A DNA stretch of 64,000 bases from Unio delphinus (Eukaryota; Mollusca; Bivalvia; Unionida; Unionidae): NCBI GenBank assembly GCA_029339505.1, contig JAQISU010000041.1:5775001-5839000 (forward strand), in the 5' to 3' direction. This document shows positions 39,816 to 52,740 of this stretch, one piece after another. Position 1 is the stretch's first letter, and each line of letters starts with the position of its first letter. The position numbers were made by a program, and so were the translations under genes. The notes under the pieces are model-generated. The model was not told where the DNA came from, did no database searches, and saw only the letters and a program-made list of their open reading frames with translations.

Positions 39816-40775
39816 AAAAGAAATTTAAGTAGCATATTGAGATAACTTTCACCCACGTTTTATTCACATATTTTACTCGAAGGAGAAATTTGTGCTCTGC
39901 AAATTTAGTTAGTCCTGTACTTCCAGCCCCATCAAATGACCCTGACATAGTGGCATTTGCATTTGCAAAGGCAGAAAATTTTGTTAAAATGTAGATGTAA
40001 CACAACAGATTCTTTACCCCATTATCATGCCACAAAGATGATGGTACCATTGAACAAGTCAATAAATGCCATGAAGCCAAACAAAAAGTGAAACTTTTGA
40101 AGACTGCACAGGGTATCTTGCATAACTTGGCCTATGAACAGCTTGCATGTGCATGCATCAAGCATTTAGTTATTTGTGAGACAATAAAAGCGGGCACTTT
40201 TGGTTCATACAACGAGCTAATAAGCTTATTTAAATTTTAAAAACAGCTTTGTAAATGGCTCAAGAGTTGTTTATTTTGTTTTCATTCAGCTCAGTAAGTC
40301 TGTTTGAAACTGACCATGTATATTAATGTTTGTCTGGTTTACTTTTACTATATTGTCTTTTAAGTGTGCAGTGTTACCATGTATAGGTTAGGTTTGCTTT
40401 TACCATATTGTAAATCAGTGTGCAAATGTTAACATCCACAGAGTTTACATTTACTGTGTATTCAATCAGTGTTCAGCAATAGTATAGTTTTAATATTCTG
40501 GTCACAAGAATCCTTTATTTTTCCACATATTTTTTTAAATTTTTTTTATTAGATTTTCATGCAATTTTTAACTTGACCTTTTGCAGTGCATGATTTATGA
40601 ATACAGTTACTGAGAAACTGCTTCAACTTACTTCAATAAAATGTTTTGGTATGTTTATTTGCATATTTATTTGACTTGATCATATTCATGTGCCATTGAA
40701 ACATTTTGCAATGCTTCTAGTGGATATAGCAGCTGCTTCAGGTGTGGGTGGTTCTGGATTTAAAACCTGGTAGAG

Positions 40776-41015
40776 GTGGCCCTGAGTGGTCTAAAGCACT
40801 GTCCTTTATGGACCACTGCCATCTCACCTCTGTCTGCGTGTGTTCGAGTCTAAAATTCGGCAAATGCAGTTATGTGAGAAAGCTTGCCAGTAGCTTCTCG
40901 TGGGTCGGTGGTTCTTTCTGGGGGTTGTCCGGGTTCTTCCGCCACCATTAATACTGGCCACCATGTATAGCGTATATTGTGCTGAAAAATGGCGTTTAAC
41001 CATAAGTAAATTAAA
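40776..41015 (+). mobile_element. tRNA-derived SINE, copy 7, with target duplication
   Basis: Full length with A box (TGGTCTAAAGCACT) and B box (GTTCGAGTCT). It is flanked by the exact 14-bp duplication AAAACCTGGTAGAG at 40762-40775 and 41016-41029. Confidence 0.94.
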
Positions 41016-41549
41016 AAAACCTGGTAGAGTCTAATCAAAGATTTATAAAAATGGTACTAACAGTTACCTCACTAGTTGCTCAGCATTAAAAAGTTGGTGT
41101 TAGGACTGGGCTGCCTGGTTTCAGCATAATATGACTGGGTGGGACATCATGCTACATGTCTGCAGCATGGCACCCCAGTGCTAGACATTACTGTAAACTG
41201 GCACGCTGCAAACATTGTAGCAATATGACTGAAAATTTCTTCAAGCTAAGTAAAAATCCAAATCACACACACTCACATACATAAAAACAAATTGATAGCT
41301 TTTTTTTTTTTTGTTCACACATGCTTGGGCCTTTTTCTGTTTTGTTGTTTTTGGGCAAAAATAAACCTTTCTGTGTGTCTTCCATAATACATATGGGCTA
41401 GCCTTATTTGTCCAAAGGTTGTGATGGACTACTTACAAAGCAAACAAATAAATATTTTCTAACATGTATTAAAAATGAGTAGTATTTTTATTTAAGCATG
41501 GATTTATCAGTGGATAAATAGTTATTTTAATTGACTTCCATGTCCACAG

Positions 41550-41647
41550 GTGATTTCATTTGATCCACCTGATGTACCCCAGATGTGGACCGAGTTGTAC
41601 CTAAAATCAGTGGCAGGTGATGGTGGCAGGACATTCTTGGAGGCAAT
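41550..41647 (+). CDS. FAAH-like exon with the DGGR motif
   Basis: The exon is 98 nt, between TCCACAG and GTATGT. It continues directly from GHT with VISFDPPDVPQMWTELYLKS, then VAGDGGRTFLEA, and leaves AT, which with the next exon's G makes Met. The short DGGR stretch is typical of FAAH before its membrane-binding cap. A 1.9-kb TIR element begins only 47 bp after the end of this exon, yet the donor is intact. Confidence 0.92.
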
Positions 41648-41694
41648 GTATGTCAAATATAAGAACTGGAAAATACAATTTTGCCATTCCATTA

Positions 41695-43603
41695 CCGTAT
41701 TTTCCGGCCTATAGGTCGATGCGGAGTATAAGTCGAATTGACCAATTTTGCAAATTTTCCATCCTTCGTCCATATATAAGTCGATTCGGAGTATAAGACG
41801 AGGCCAGGTCAATAACTTGGCTTTGTATTTTATACTACCGGTAGTAACTTCCGGTTGCATGAATATTGATGGTATCGTCGTATGATATTCCATATTACCG
41901 GCAATATCCATTGCAACAAGAGCTATGATCATTCCTTCCAGTTGAAAGTTTAAACCTACGGTAATTTATTTGAGAAACTTTGTCAAATACAATTACGGTA
42001 CTTTATTCAGAGAACCATGCATTGGTGGTACATACACGTGTCTAATTTATATATACATGTATAATGTATTGCATGAAAAGAATATCAACACCGTGTACTC
42101 ACCAGCGAATCTTGTAACATACATTGAATCCATAATACAAATATTTCCATCGAAAATATCCACACAAGGATGTAAAATATGAAATAATTTTGTCACAGAT
42201 CATTATTTGACTGAATTCAATGAAAAGAAAATAACAAAAATTACGTAACGGGTGTACGTAACGAATGATGAAATAGTACTTGTTCGTATATTAAATAATG
42301 GAAGTTAAAGTGTATTCTTATAATAACTACATGTACGTCTCAGGATCTTTGTCACTGAATTCGGTCATTGTAATTTTCAGCACTTTTTCCCACCCAAGCT
42401 GCTAGTCAAAGTCCTTTGAACTTGCCGCCCAGCTATTGCGTCATGTTCTTTTGATGTACTCTAATAAATACAGCAGGCAGAACTGGTTGTGTTTTAACCT
42501 GTACTAAAGCAATGAAAACAATGCCCATGGCTAAATTCATTACATGTATTTAGATCTAGAGAATGGAGTGGGCATCATTTATTGTTGTACTTAATCCCAT
42601 TGATATTAAACACGAGTAGCGTAATTGATGCGGATTAATGATAAAGAACAATGGGGTACCGGCAATATGGTAACTAGTATCGGTAGCTAAAGCCAATATC
42701 AAGGTCGAAACAATTGCGGCAACTGGCTTTGATTGTTGCTGGAAACCAAATACAAATTTATCAACAACCGGTATAATCAAAGAGAGACACTGAAACGTCA
42801 GCTGGTTAAGAATGAATATAGGTGAAGTGTTGACATTACAATGTGCTTTAAACTGAATTGCGAAACTAAAAATCATGGATCACTGATGATCTATTAGTAC
42901 TGGTAGTCCATCTATATATCTGATTTTAGTGTAGTTTAAACCTACGGTAATTTATTTGAGAAACTTTGTCAAATACAATTAGAAACATATGATTTGGGGG
43001 ATTCAGTAGAATGCATGATCTACATCATAGAACACTCGAGTTACTATGGATTACATCCCTTTGTAGGATCAATTGGATCAATAAAAAAAAGTTATGCCGG
43101 TAATTGCTCACGTGTGTCCAACATTATACTGGAAAATCAAATATTAATGGATCAGTTATTTCATATCTTTTTTTTTTTTTTTTAGGAACAAACAATATGC
43201 TTTGAATTAGTACAGTACACTATAGAGTATAGACCGTAAGTGTGCTATGCGGCCCGGTGAAGTTTTTACCGGTAATTGTTTTCTTTTATTTTATGTTTGA
43301 GAAATAAGAAAAAACACGCAGAGTGCAAAATAAATAATGACAAAACTTACAAATATAAATGCAGTCATATTATTTTATGACAATTTATTGACATAGTAAT
43401 TTAACATGAATTTGTACTTCTATGTGACCTGTTTTCGATTATGCCGATTATAGAGCAATATCAATAGCATACCGGATACTGTAATCCATATATAAGTCGA
43501 TGCAATTTCAATGACAAAATCCATATATAAGTCGATTCGGAGTATAAGACGAAGACCGAATTTTCAAGTCAAAAAGTCTCGACTTATAGGCCGGAAAATA
43601 CGG
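41695..43603. mobile_element. TIR element 1.9 kb (CCGTATTTTCCGGCC family), long copy
   Basis: The ends are perfect inverted repeats of CCGTATTTTCCGGCCTATA, flanked by TA on both sides. Subterminal AGTATAAGTCGA / AGTATAAGACGA motifs recur in both arms. The interior has no transposase and carries a 49-bp direct repeat (41947-41995, 42933-42981). It lies 47 bp after a FAAH exon. TA target sites suggest a Tc1/mariner-like or related mobiliser; this is not proven. Confidence 0.88.
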
Positions 43604-43609
43604 TAAATG

Positions 43610-44990
43610 AAATGTTTGATCTGTTTTACATACTTGATTGTCAGGTGTATATGATTCAATATGGTGTATTCCCTTGTAAAGGACACTAATAGCATAGCAT
43701 GTTCTCTGTAACAATTATGTGGTCCAGTTTGTGCCTTAAACTGTAGTAGTTGTCTTGACTTCATTAATTCTATGCACTTTTGGTAAACAAATCTAAGTCT
43801 GGCTCAACTATACAGTGGATTCAATTTAATTACATATGGCTTACATCCTTGATTCTTGCATAAAATTTACATCTACGTATCTTTTCTTCCCATGTGTCAT
43901 TTAGTTTGAATGCAATATTGTTGTTGTTGTCATTATACTAACTATAAATTAAGTGCATACCTTTCCAATGTTGTGATTATATTAACAACAAGAAATGCCT
44001 CAGATAAAATTTGGAGATATTTGCTACTGAATTAGAGGACAATAGAGGTCTTAATAACAAACAAGCAAGGTAAAATTGAAGTCTGAGTTAGAGGACAGTA
44101 GACAGCCTTATAGGAAACAGGCAATGCAAAATTAGTCTGATATAGACAGGTAGTGACAGACAATGTAAGAGTGACTGTAAGTGGTTCCATTTGTTCTTCA
44201 AATTTAACATGGACTACACTTACTAAGAAGATCCAGTGATGCCATAATCAGTACAGACTTATTGTGCTAATTATAGATTTGCCAGTTATTTACATAATAA
44301 TTGGGATATACTGTATATGATTTACAAGATGAATAACCACACAGCACTAGGATGTCATTGTGTAGACAAGAACTGAAGTATCATTAGAAATAAATTACTA
44401 AGCTGATGGCATATATTTTTTAATATGATTCTTTTTAACATAACATAAAATTACTGGTACAGTATATGTTTATATCATTAGCAGTTGGATGTTGAGCTTG
44501 AAATGTCATTGGTGTAAAGTAAAGTTTTTGTGATCTCATCATTTTACTTTATTTGTTGATACTTTTTAATGGCAAAGCTAGTTATAGAATTAAGGTTAAG
44601 TCTAAGTGTGTATTTCCTTGTTTATTTGAAATATAAATGTGACAGATTATTTTATCTTTATATTTTTTTTATGTTCTGTTTTTAAAGGTTTATTTTGTCT
44701 CCATGCGTTTACATCCATTGATGATTTGATGATGTTGCAATATGGTAAGGTGCACATAGTTAATGTTCCACATGACTTCCGTGTTTTCAGTTTAAGCTAG
44801 TCACTGATATCGGGGAATATAGATAGAATAATTATAATTTCTTGTATCTTCGAATGAAAGTAAAGTTTGATCATTATTCTGGTTGACAGTCTCAGGCTGC
44901 ATAATTTGTTTTATGTGAAGCTTTGCTCTCCAGCCGCAAGAATATAAGTTTCTGTTCTTCATATGAACACTTCCTTGGATTCTGTTAATC
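43610..44990. other. Intron sequence, nothing identifiable
   Basis: AT-rich, no repeats of note and no coding signal up to the acceptor of the membrane-cap exon. Confidence 0.5.
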
Positions 44991-44997
44991 TTTACAG

Positions 44998-45103
44998 GCA
45001 GAAGGACATCCTTGATGACTGCATGCAGAAGTTATGCTTTAGCTTAACAGTTCCCAGGTGGTTACTTTGGTGTTTGAAAGCCATAATAAGGCTAATCACA
45101 CAG
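44998..45103 (+). CDS. FAAH-like exon encoding the hydrophobic membrane cap
   Basis: The exon is 106 nt, between TTTACAG and GTGAGT. After the shared Met codon it reads QKDILDDCMQKLCFSLTVPR, then WLLWCLKAIIRLITQ. In FAAH 1 this is the position of the helix pair that inserts in one leaflet of the membrane and lines the substrate entry channel. The Trp/Leu/Ile-rich stretch here fits that role, so a monotopic membrane attachment is inferred. It ends in phase 0, 240 bp before the large 39-bp minisatellite. Confidence 0.9.
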
Positions 45104-45334
45104 GTGAGTGTTTTAGAGCCTTCTAGGGACTCTAGAAACCTTTTGTTTAGTTATTTTGTTTGGTCCATTGCCAAAGATTAAATGTGGACAGGCCAGAGAC
45201 ATGCCTTTTGGGGATATCCAATTAGATTACATCTATGACATATACAGGCATAGAGGCATTCCATTTGGGTATGACCAGTTAGATTATATCTATTCCATGT
45301 GCACATGCACATAGAAATGCTGACTGTAGATTGA

Positions 45335-48300
45335 GTTTTGTTGCCTAATATGGAAATCCTGTGCCTGTTTATATCAGTGCTTTCCAATATGGAAATGCTA
45401 TTCATGTTTATTGCAGTGCTTTCTAATATGGAAATGCTATACCTGTTTATAGCAGTACTTTCTGATATGGAAATGCTAAACCTCTTTATTGCAGTGCTTT
45501 CTAATATGGAAATGCTTTGCATGTTATAGCAGTGCTTTCTAATATGGAAATGCTATGTTTGTTTAAAGTAGTGCTTTCTAATATGGAAATGCTTTGCATG
45601 TCATAGCAGTGCTTTCTAATATGGAAATGCTATTCATGTTTATTGCAGTGCTTTCTAATATGGAAATGCTAAACCTCTTTATTGCAGTGCTTTCTAATAT
45701 GGAAATGCTTTGCATGTTATAGCAGTGCTTTCTAATATGGAAATGCTTTGCCTGTTTAAAGTAGTGCTTTCTAATATGGAAATGCTATGTTTGTTTAAAG
45801 CAGTGCTTTCTAATATGGAAATGCTGTACCTGTTTAAAGCAGTGCTTTCTAATATGGAAATGCTTTGCCTGTTTAAAGCAGTGCTTTCTAATATGGAAAT
45901 GCTATGCCTGTTTAAAGCAGTACTTTCTAATATGGAAATGCTTTGCCTGTTTAAAGCAGTACTTTCTAATATGGAAATGCTTTGCCTGTTTAAAGCAGTG
46001 CTTTCTAATATGGAAATGCTTTGCCTGTTTAAAGTAGTGCTTTCTAATATGGAATTGCTATGCCTGTTTAAAGCAGTACTTTCTAATATGGAAATGCTTT
46101 GCCTGTTTAAAGCAGTGCTTTCTAATATGGAAATGCTTTGCCTGTTTAAAGCAGTGCTTTCTAATATGGAATTGCTATGCCTGTTTAAAGCAGTACTTTC
46201 TAATATGGAAATGCTTTGCCTGTTTAAAGCAGTGCTTTCTAATATGGAAATGCTTTGCCTGTTTAAAGTAGTACTTTCTAATATGGAAATGCTTTGCCTG
46301 TTTAAAGTAGTGCTTTCTAATATGGAAATGCTTTAGCTGTTTAAAGCAGTACTTTCTAATATGGAAATGCTTTGCCTGTTTAAAGTAGTGCTTTCTAATA
46401 TGGAATTGCTATGCCTGTTTAAAGTAGTACTTTCTAATATGGAAATGCTTTAGCTGTTTAAAGCAGTACTTTCTAATATGGAAATGCTTTAGCTGTTTAA
46501 AGTAGTGCTTTCTAATATGGAAATGCTTTAGCTGTTTAAAGCAGTACTTTCTAATATGGAAATGCTTTGCCTGTTTAAAGCAGTACTTTCTAATATGGAA
46601 ATGCTTTGCCTGTTTAAAGCAGTACTTTCTAATATGGAAATGCTTTAGCTGTTTAAAGTAGTGCTTTCTAATATGGAAATGCTTTAGCTGTTTAAAGCAG
46701 TACTTTCTAATATGGAAATGCTTTGCCTGTTTAAAGCAGTACTTTCTAATATGGAAATGCTTTGCCTGTTTAAAGCAGTACTTTCTAATATGGAAATGCT
46801 TTAGCTGTTTAAAGCAGTACTTTCTGATATGGAATTGCTAAACCTCTTTATTGCAGTGCTTTCTAATATGGAAATGCTTTAGCTGTTTAAAGCAGTACTT
46901 TCTAATATGGAAATGCTTTGCCTGTTTAAAGCAGTACTTTCTAATATGGAAATGCTTTGCCTGTTTAAAGCAGTGCTTTCTAATATGGAAATGCTTTGCC
47001 TGTTTAAAGCAGTACTTTCTAATATGGAAATGCTTTGCCTGTTTAAAGCAGTACTTTCTAATATGGAAATGCTTTGCCTGTTTAAAGCAGTACTTTCTAA
47101 TATGGAAATGCTTTGCCTGTTTAAAGCAGTACTTTCTAATATGGAAATGCTTTAGCTGTTTAAAGCAGTACTTTCTAATATGGAAATGCTTTAGCTGTTT
47201 AAAGCAGTACTTTCTAATATGGAAATGCTTTAGCTGTTTAAAGCAGTACTTTCTAATATGGAAATGCTTTAGCTGTTTAAAGCAGTACTTTCTAATATGG
47301 AAATGCTATACCTCTTTATTGCAGTGCTTTCTAATATGGAAATGCTTTAGCTGTTTAAAGCAGTACTTTCTAATATGGAAATGCTTTGCCTGTTTAAAGC
47401 AGTACTTTCTAATATGGAAATGCTTTGCCTGTTTAAAGCAGTGCTTTCTAATATGGAAATGCTTTGCCTGTTTAAAGCAGTACTTTCTAATATGGAAATG
47501 CTTTGCCTGTTTAAAGCAGTACTTTCTAATATGGAAATGCTTTGCCTGTTTAAAGCAGTACTTTCTAATATGGAAATGCTTTGCCTGTTTAAAGCAGTAC
47601 TTTCTAATATGGAAATGCTTTAGCTGTTTAAAGCAGTACTTTCTAATATGGAAATGCTTTAGCTGTTTAAAGCAGTACTTTCTAATATGGAAATGCTTTA
47701 GCTGTTTAAAGCAGTACTTTCTAATATGGAAATGCTTTAGCTGTTTAAAGCAGTACTTTCTAATATGGAAATGCTTTAGCTGTTTAAAGCAGTACTTTCT
47801 AATATGGAAATGCTTTGCCTGTTTAAAGCAGTACTTTCTAATATGGAAATGCTTTGCCTGTTTAAAGCAGTGCTTTCTAATATGGAAATGCTTTGCCTGT
47901 TTAAAGCAGTACTTTCTAATATGGAATTGCTTTGCCTGTTTAAAGTAGTGCTTTCTAATATGGAAATGCTTTGCCTGTTTAAAGCAGTACTTTCTAATAT
48001 GGAATTGCTTTGCCTGTTTAAAGCAGTACTTTCTAATATGGAAATGCTTTGCCTGTTTAAAGCAGTACTTTCTAATATGGAAATGCTTTGCCTGTTTAAA
48101 GCAGTACTTTCTAATATGGAAATGCTTTAGCTGTTTAAAGCAGTACTTTCTAATATGGAAATGCTTTAGCTGTTTAAAGCAGTACTTTCTAATATGGAAA
48201 TGCTTTAGCTGTTTAAAGCAGTACTTTCTAATATGGAAATGCTTTAGCTGTTTAAAGCAGTACTTTCTAATATGGAATTGCTATGCCTGTTTAAAGCAGT

Positions 48301-49183
48301 ACTTTCTAATATGGAAATGCTTTGCCTGTTTAAAGCAGTGCTTTCTAATATGGAAATGCTTTGCCTGTTTAAAGCAGTACTTTCTAATATGGAAATGCTT
48401 TGCCTGTTTAAAGTAGTGCTTTCTAATATGGAAATGCTTTGCCTGTTTAAAGCAGTACTTTCTAGTATGGAATTGCTTTGCCTGTTTAAAGCAGTACTTT
48501 CTAATATGGAAATGCTTTGCCTGTTTAAAGCAGTGCTTTCTAATATGGAATTGCTTTGCCTGTTTAAAGCAGTGCTTTCTAATATGGAATTGCTTTGCCT
48601 GTTTAAAGCAGTACTTTCTAATATGGAAATGCTTTGCCTGTTTAAAGCAGTACTTTCTAATATGGAATTGCTTTGCCTGTTTAAAGCAGTACTTTCTAAT
48701 ATGGAAATGCTTTGCCTGTTTAAAGCAGTGCTTTCTAATATGGAATTGCTTTGCCTGTTTAAAGCAGTGCTTTCTAATATGGAAATGCTTTGCCTGTTTA
48801 AAGCAGTGCTTTCTAATATGGAAATGCTTTGCCTGTTTAAAGCAGTGCTTTCTAATATGGAAATGCTTTGCCTGTTTAAAGCAGTGCTTTCTAATATGGA
48901 ATTGCTTTGCCTGTTTAAAGCAGTGCTTTCTAATATGGAAATGCTTTGCCTGTTTAAAGCAGTGCTTTCTAATATGGAATTGCTATGCCTGTTTAAAGCA
49001 GTGCTTTCTAATATGGAATTGCTTTGCCTGTTTAAAGCAGTACTTTCTAATATGGAAATGCTTTGCCTGTTTAAAGCAGTGCTTTCTAATATGGAATTGC
49101 TATGCCTGTTTAAAGCAGTACTTTCTAATATGGAAATGCTATGCCTGTTTAAAGCAGTGCTTTCTAATATGGAAATGCTATAC
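45335..49183. repeat. 39-bp minisatellite, 3.8 kb, with 468-bp higher-order copies
   Basis: The unit is TATGGAAATGCTTTGCCTGT followed by TTAAAGCAGTACTTTCTAA, about 98 copies. Variants are GGAATTGC, TTAGCTG and GCAGTGC. A marker unit (CCTCTTTATTG) recurs at 46843 and 47311, exactly 468 bp or 12 units apart, with the same variant order after each. The 13-codon period opens frames of over 300 codons on both strands (MEMLCLFKAVLSN; SISILESTALNRQ). Confidence 0.96.
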
Positions 49184-49914
49184 CACAGAAACATATTTTA
49201 TATTTAGATACTACAGTAATGATTAGGACAATAAACATGTAATATTTTTGGATCTGTTATTGACTTATGGTAAGCGAAACTAGCAGACTTTATCTCCTGT
49301 GATTAGTTTCTGCATAGTATTTGAAGACATTTTAGATATACAGTAAATAAATATCTGTGTAAATAAAATGAACCATTGAAACTAAGAAACCCACATTCAC
49401 ACTTAAAATAATTATGTTAGCTGAAACTGGTACATGGGTATTTGACCTAGTCATATATATAAAGTGTACATTAAAGCAATTGTGAAATTGCCTTATGACT
49501 TTTATAAACAGTCTAATTCAATTTTTATCAGGGAACTCTCCAAGACCTTATAGTTCTCTGTCTTGGCCAGTTCTAAGTTTACACAATTTGATTTTATGCA
49601 TAGAGATTCCCAAGAAATGTTCAAGTCATTTTCAGATGACAGACTTTGGGGGGTGGGTGTGAAACAAACCATTATACAAAATTAAGACCTACACTGATAA
49701 CTATAAACTTGCTAATAATCCACAGTAACATCAGAGAGTAGCAAATTTTGATTGAATTTTTTCTTATTCAGCCCTTATTTCTTAAATAGTTCTGTTCCAA
49801 AGTTTGTGTGTGAGTAATTCAAATACATTAATAACTGTCACATCTGCTAACGGTAGCATAAATGACAGCAATTCACTAATGGTTAAGAGTTCAAATGTGA
49901 AAACTCGTATTCAG
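49184..49914. other. Intron sequence, nothing identifiable
   Basis: AT-rich with no coding signal or repeat structure between two minisatellites. Confidence 0.5.
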
Positions 49915-50716
49915 TCTGCATTGGGCATATCGATGTGTACATGTGATCATACTCTGTAGTAGGCATATCATTGTGTACAAGTGATCATACTCAGTCTGTA
50001 GTAGGCATATCATTGTGTACAAGTGATCATACTCATTCTGTAGTAGGCATATCGTTGTGTACAAGTGATCATACTCATTCTGTAGTAGACATATCCATGT
50101 GTGCTTGTGATCTCAGTCAGTCTGTAGTAGGCGTATCATTGTGTACAAGTGATCATACTCATTCTTTAGTAGCATATCATTGTGTACATGTGATCATATG
50201 CATTTTGTAGTAGGCATATTGTGTACAAGTGATCATATGCATTTTCTAGTAGGCATATCATTGTGTACATGTGATCATATGCATTTTCTAGTAGGCATAT
50301 CATTGTGAACATGTGATCATACTCAGTCTGTAGTAGGCATATTATGGTGTACATATCATACTCATTCTGTAATATTCATATTAATTGTGTACATCTGATC
50401 ATGTGCATTTTGTAGTAGGCATATCATTGTGTACATGTGATCATACTCATTCTGAAATAGGCATATTATTTGTGTACATCTGATCATGTGCATTTTGTAG
50501 TAGGCATATCATTGTATACAAGTGATCATACTCAGTATGTTGTAGGCATATTGATGTTTGTAAGTGATCATAGTCTGTAGTAGGCATATCATTGTGTACA
50601 AGTGATCATATATAAGTGTATATGTGATCATACTCAATCTGTAGTAGGCATATCGTGTACAAGTGATCATACTCAGTGTGTAGTAGGCATATCATTGTGT
50701 ACATGTGATCATGCTC
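49915..50716. repeat. 42-bp minisatellite
   Basis: The unit contains GTAGGCATATCATTGTGTAC followed by AAGTGATCATACTCATTCTGTA, about 19 copies with many length variants. Confidence 0.92.
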
Positions 50717-50824
50717 AGCTGATTTTAGAAACATGATTTAAAACATAATACAGAAATAATATTAATCTTTTTTTATATCAATGATTACATTACTTCTATT
50801 TTTTTGTATTTTATGCCCTGTTGT

Positions 50825-51450
50825 AGTAGGTATTAGGTGGGTTTAAAGCTTGCATTATGTGTTAGAGGTTTAATGCTTGGAGTATGTATTGTTGAATGTT
50901 TGCAGTAGGTGTTACCTAGTTTAATGCTTGCAGTAGGTGTTACCTGGTTTAATGCTTGCATTAGATGTTAGAGGTTTAATGCTTGCAGAATGTATTAGAG
51001 GTTTAATGCTTGCGGTATGTATTAGAAGTTTAATGCTTGCAGTAGGTGTTAGCGGTTTAATGCTTGCAGTAGGTGTTAAAGGTTTGATGCTTGCGCGATA
51101 TGTTTCTTGAAGTATGTGTTAGGTAGTTTAATGTTTACAGTAGGTATTAGATGGTTTAATGTTTACAGTAGGTATTAGGTGGTTTAATTCTTACAGAATG
51201 TGTAGTGGTTTATTACTTGGAGTATGTGTTAGAGGTTTACTGCTTAAGAGTATGTGTTAGAGGTTTACTGATTGGAGTATGTGTTGGAGGTTTACTGATT
51301 GGAGTATGTGTTAGAGGTTTAATGTTTGCAGTACGTGTTAGGGGTTTAATGCTTGAAGTACATGTTTGAGGTTTAATGCTTGGAGTATTTATTAGAGGTT
51401 TAATGCTTGGAATATATGTTATCAGTTTAATGCTTGAAGTATGTGGTAGA
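50825..51450. repeat. ~27-bp minisatellite
   Basis: The unit is GTATGTGTTAGAGGTTTAAT followed by GCTTGCA, about 22 degenerate copies. It ends 148 bp before a 44-nt FAAH exon. Confidence 0.9.
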
Positions 51451-51598
51451 ATTTTAACATTTGTTTAAAGTGATTACTGAGATGAGCTATGTGATAATTG
51501 ATTACATTCTGGTTTATTGGGTATTAATGTAAAGATAATTATAAATAATAAAGATGTATTTATGCATGTGTGTGATGTTAGAATGATCCATTCTTCAG

Positions 51599-51642
51599 GA
51601 TCCTGTCCAAACTCGAGGCATGACATCTTTAAAAGGATGCCG
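51599..51642 (+). CDS. FAAH-like short exon after the membrane cap
   Basis: This 44-nt exon lies between TTCTTCAG and GTATGT. It reads DPVQTRGMTSLKGC plus two bases that become Arg with the next exon. It corresponds to the turn after the hydrophobic cap in FAAH, a poorly conserved segment, so support comes mainly from splice sites and the phase match with both neighbours (phase 0 in, phase 2 out). Confidence 0.8.
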
Positions 51643-52029
51643 GTATGTAGCTCTCTTACATATAGATTTTATCTACTTTGTTCACACCTTTTCCTAGCAC
51701 ATTAATATAGCATTTTTTTAAATCACCAATGTACTCTCTAAAGCAATCAAAATGTTTAATAATAAAATAATGAATATACAGTAAAGATCGTCTTGTAAAG
51801 AATAAATTTAATAGTATTCAGTATTTAAATGTCATTTATTATATTTGCATCCATTTCAGGTTTTCATTTATTGAAGAGTTACAATAAATATTTATCTCTG
51901 CATGTATTTACATATATATGTATATGCCTTGTTTTTGTACAATATAATGCCTGTAAATTTGTACAATAGTACATGTAAATTTGTACAATATAGTACATGT
52001 AAATTCATTCATAATATGTTCACAGAAAT

Positions 52030-52740
52030 ATATTCTGAAGTTTTGTTTATTCTTATGGCCCATTTTGAAATTATGCCTTTGTGTAGTTTATTGATATTAG
52101 TCCATTTCGAAATTATGCCTTTGTTTAGTTTCCCATTTTGAAACGTTGCCTTTCTTTTTATATTGATATGGCCCATTTTGAAATTGTGCCTTTGTTTAGT
52201 TTATTGATATGGCCCATTTTGAAATTGTGCCTTTAGTTTATTGATACAGCCATTTTGAAATTATGCCTTTGTTTAGTTTATTGATATGGTCTATTTAACA
52301 ATTATGCCTTTAGCTTATTGATATGGCCATTTTGAAATTATGCCTTTGTTTAGTTTATTGATTTGGCCATTTTGAAATTATGCCTTTGTTTAGTTTATTG
52401 ATATGGCCCATTTTGAAATTATGCCTTTGTTTAGTTTATTTATATGGCCCATTTTAAAATTATGCCTTTAGTTTATTGATATGGCCATTTTGAAATTATG
52501 CCTTTGTTTAGTTTATTGATTTGGCCATTTTGAAATTGTGCCTTTGTTTAGTTTATTGATATGGCCCATTTTGAAATTGTGCCTTTGATTAGTTTATTGA
52601 TATGGCCCATTTTGAAATTGTGCCTTTGATTAGTTTATTGATATGGCCCATTTTGAAATTGTGCCTTTAGTTTATTTATATAGCCACTTTGAAACTACGC
52701 CTTTATTTGTTCATTGATATGGCCATTTTGAAACTATGTC
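52030..52740. repeat. ~41-bp minisatellite
   Basis: The unit is TTGATATGGCCCATTTTGAA followed by ATTATGCCTTTGTTTAGTTTA, with shorter forms lacking TTTGT. About 18 copies. Confidence 0.92.

Noticed and set aside
39685..40080. 131-codon minus-strand frame
   Set aside because: It overlaps an old SINE at one end, has no recognisable domain, and lies within an intron without splice or promoter support.
48244..49207. Opposing open frames of over 300 codons on both strands
   Set aside because: Both come from the 39-bp array whose unit lacks stops; there is no unique coding sequence.
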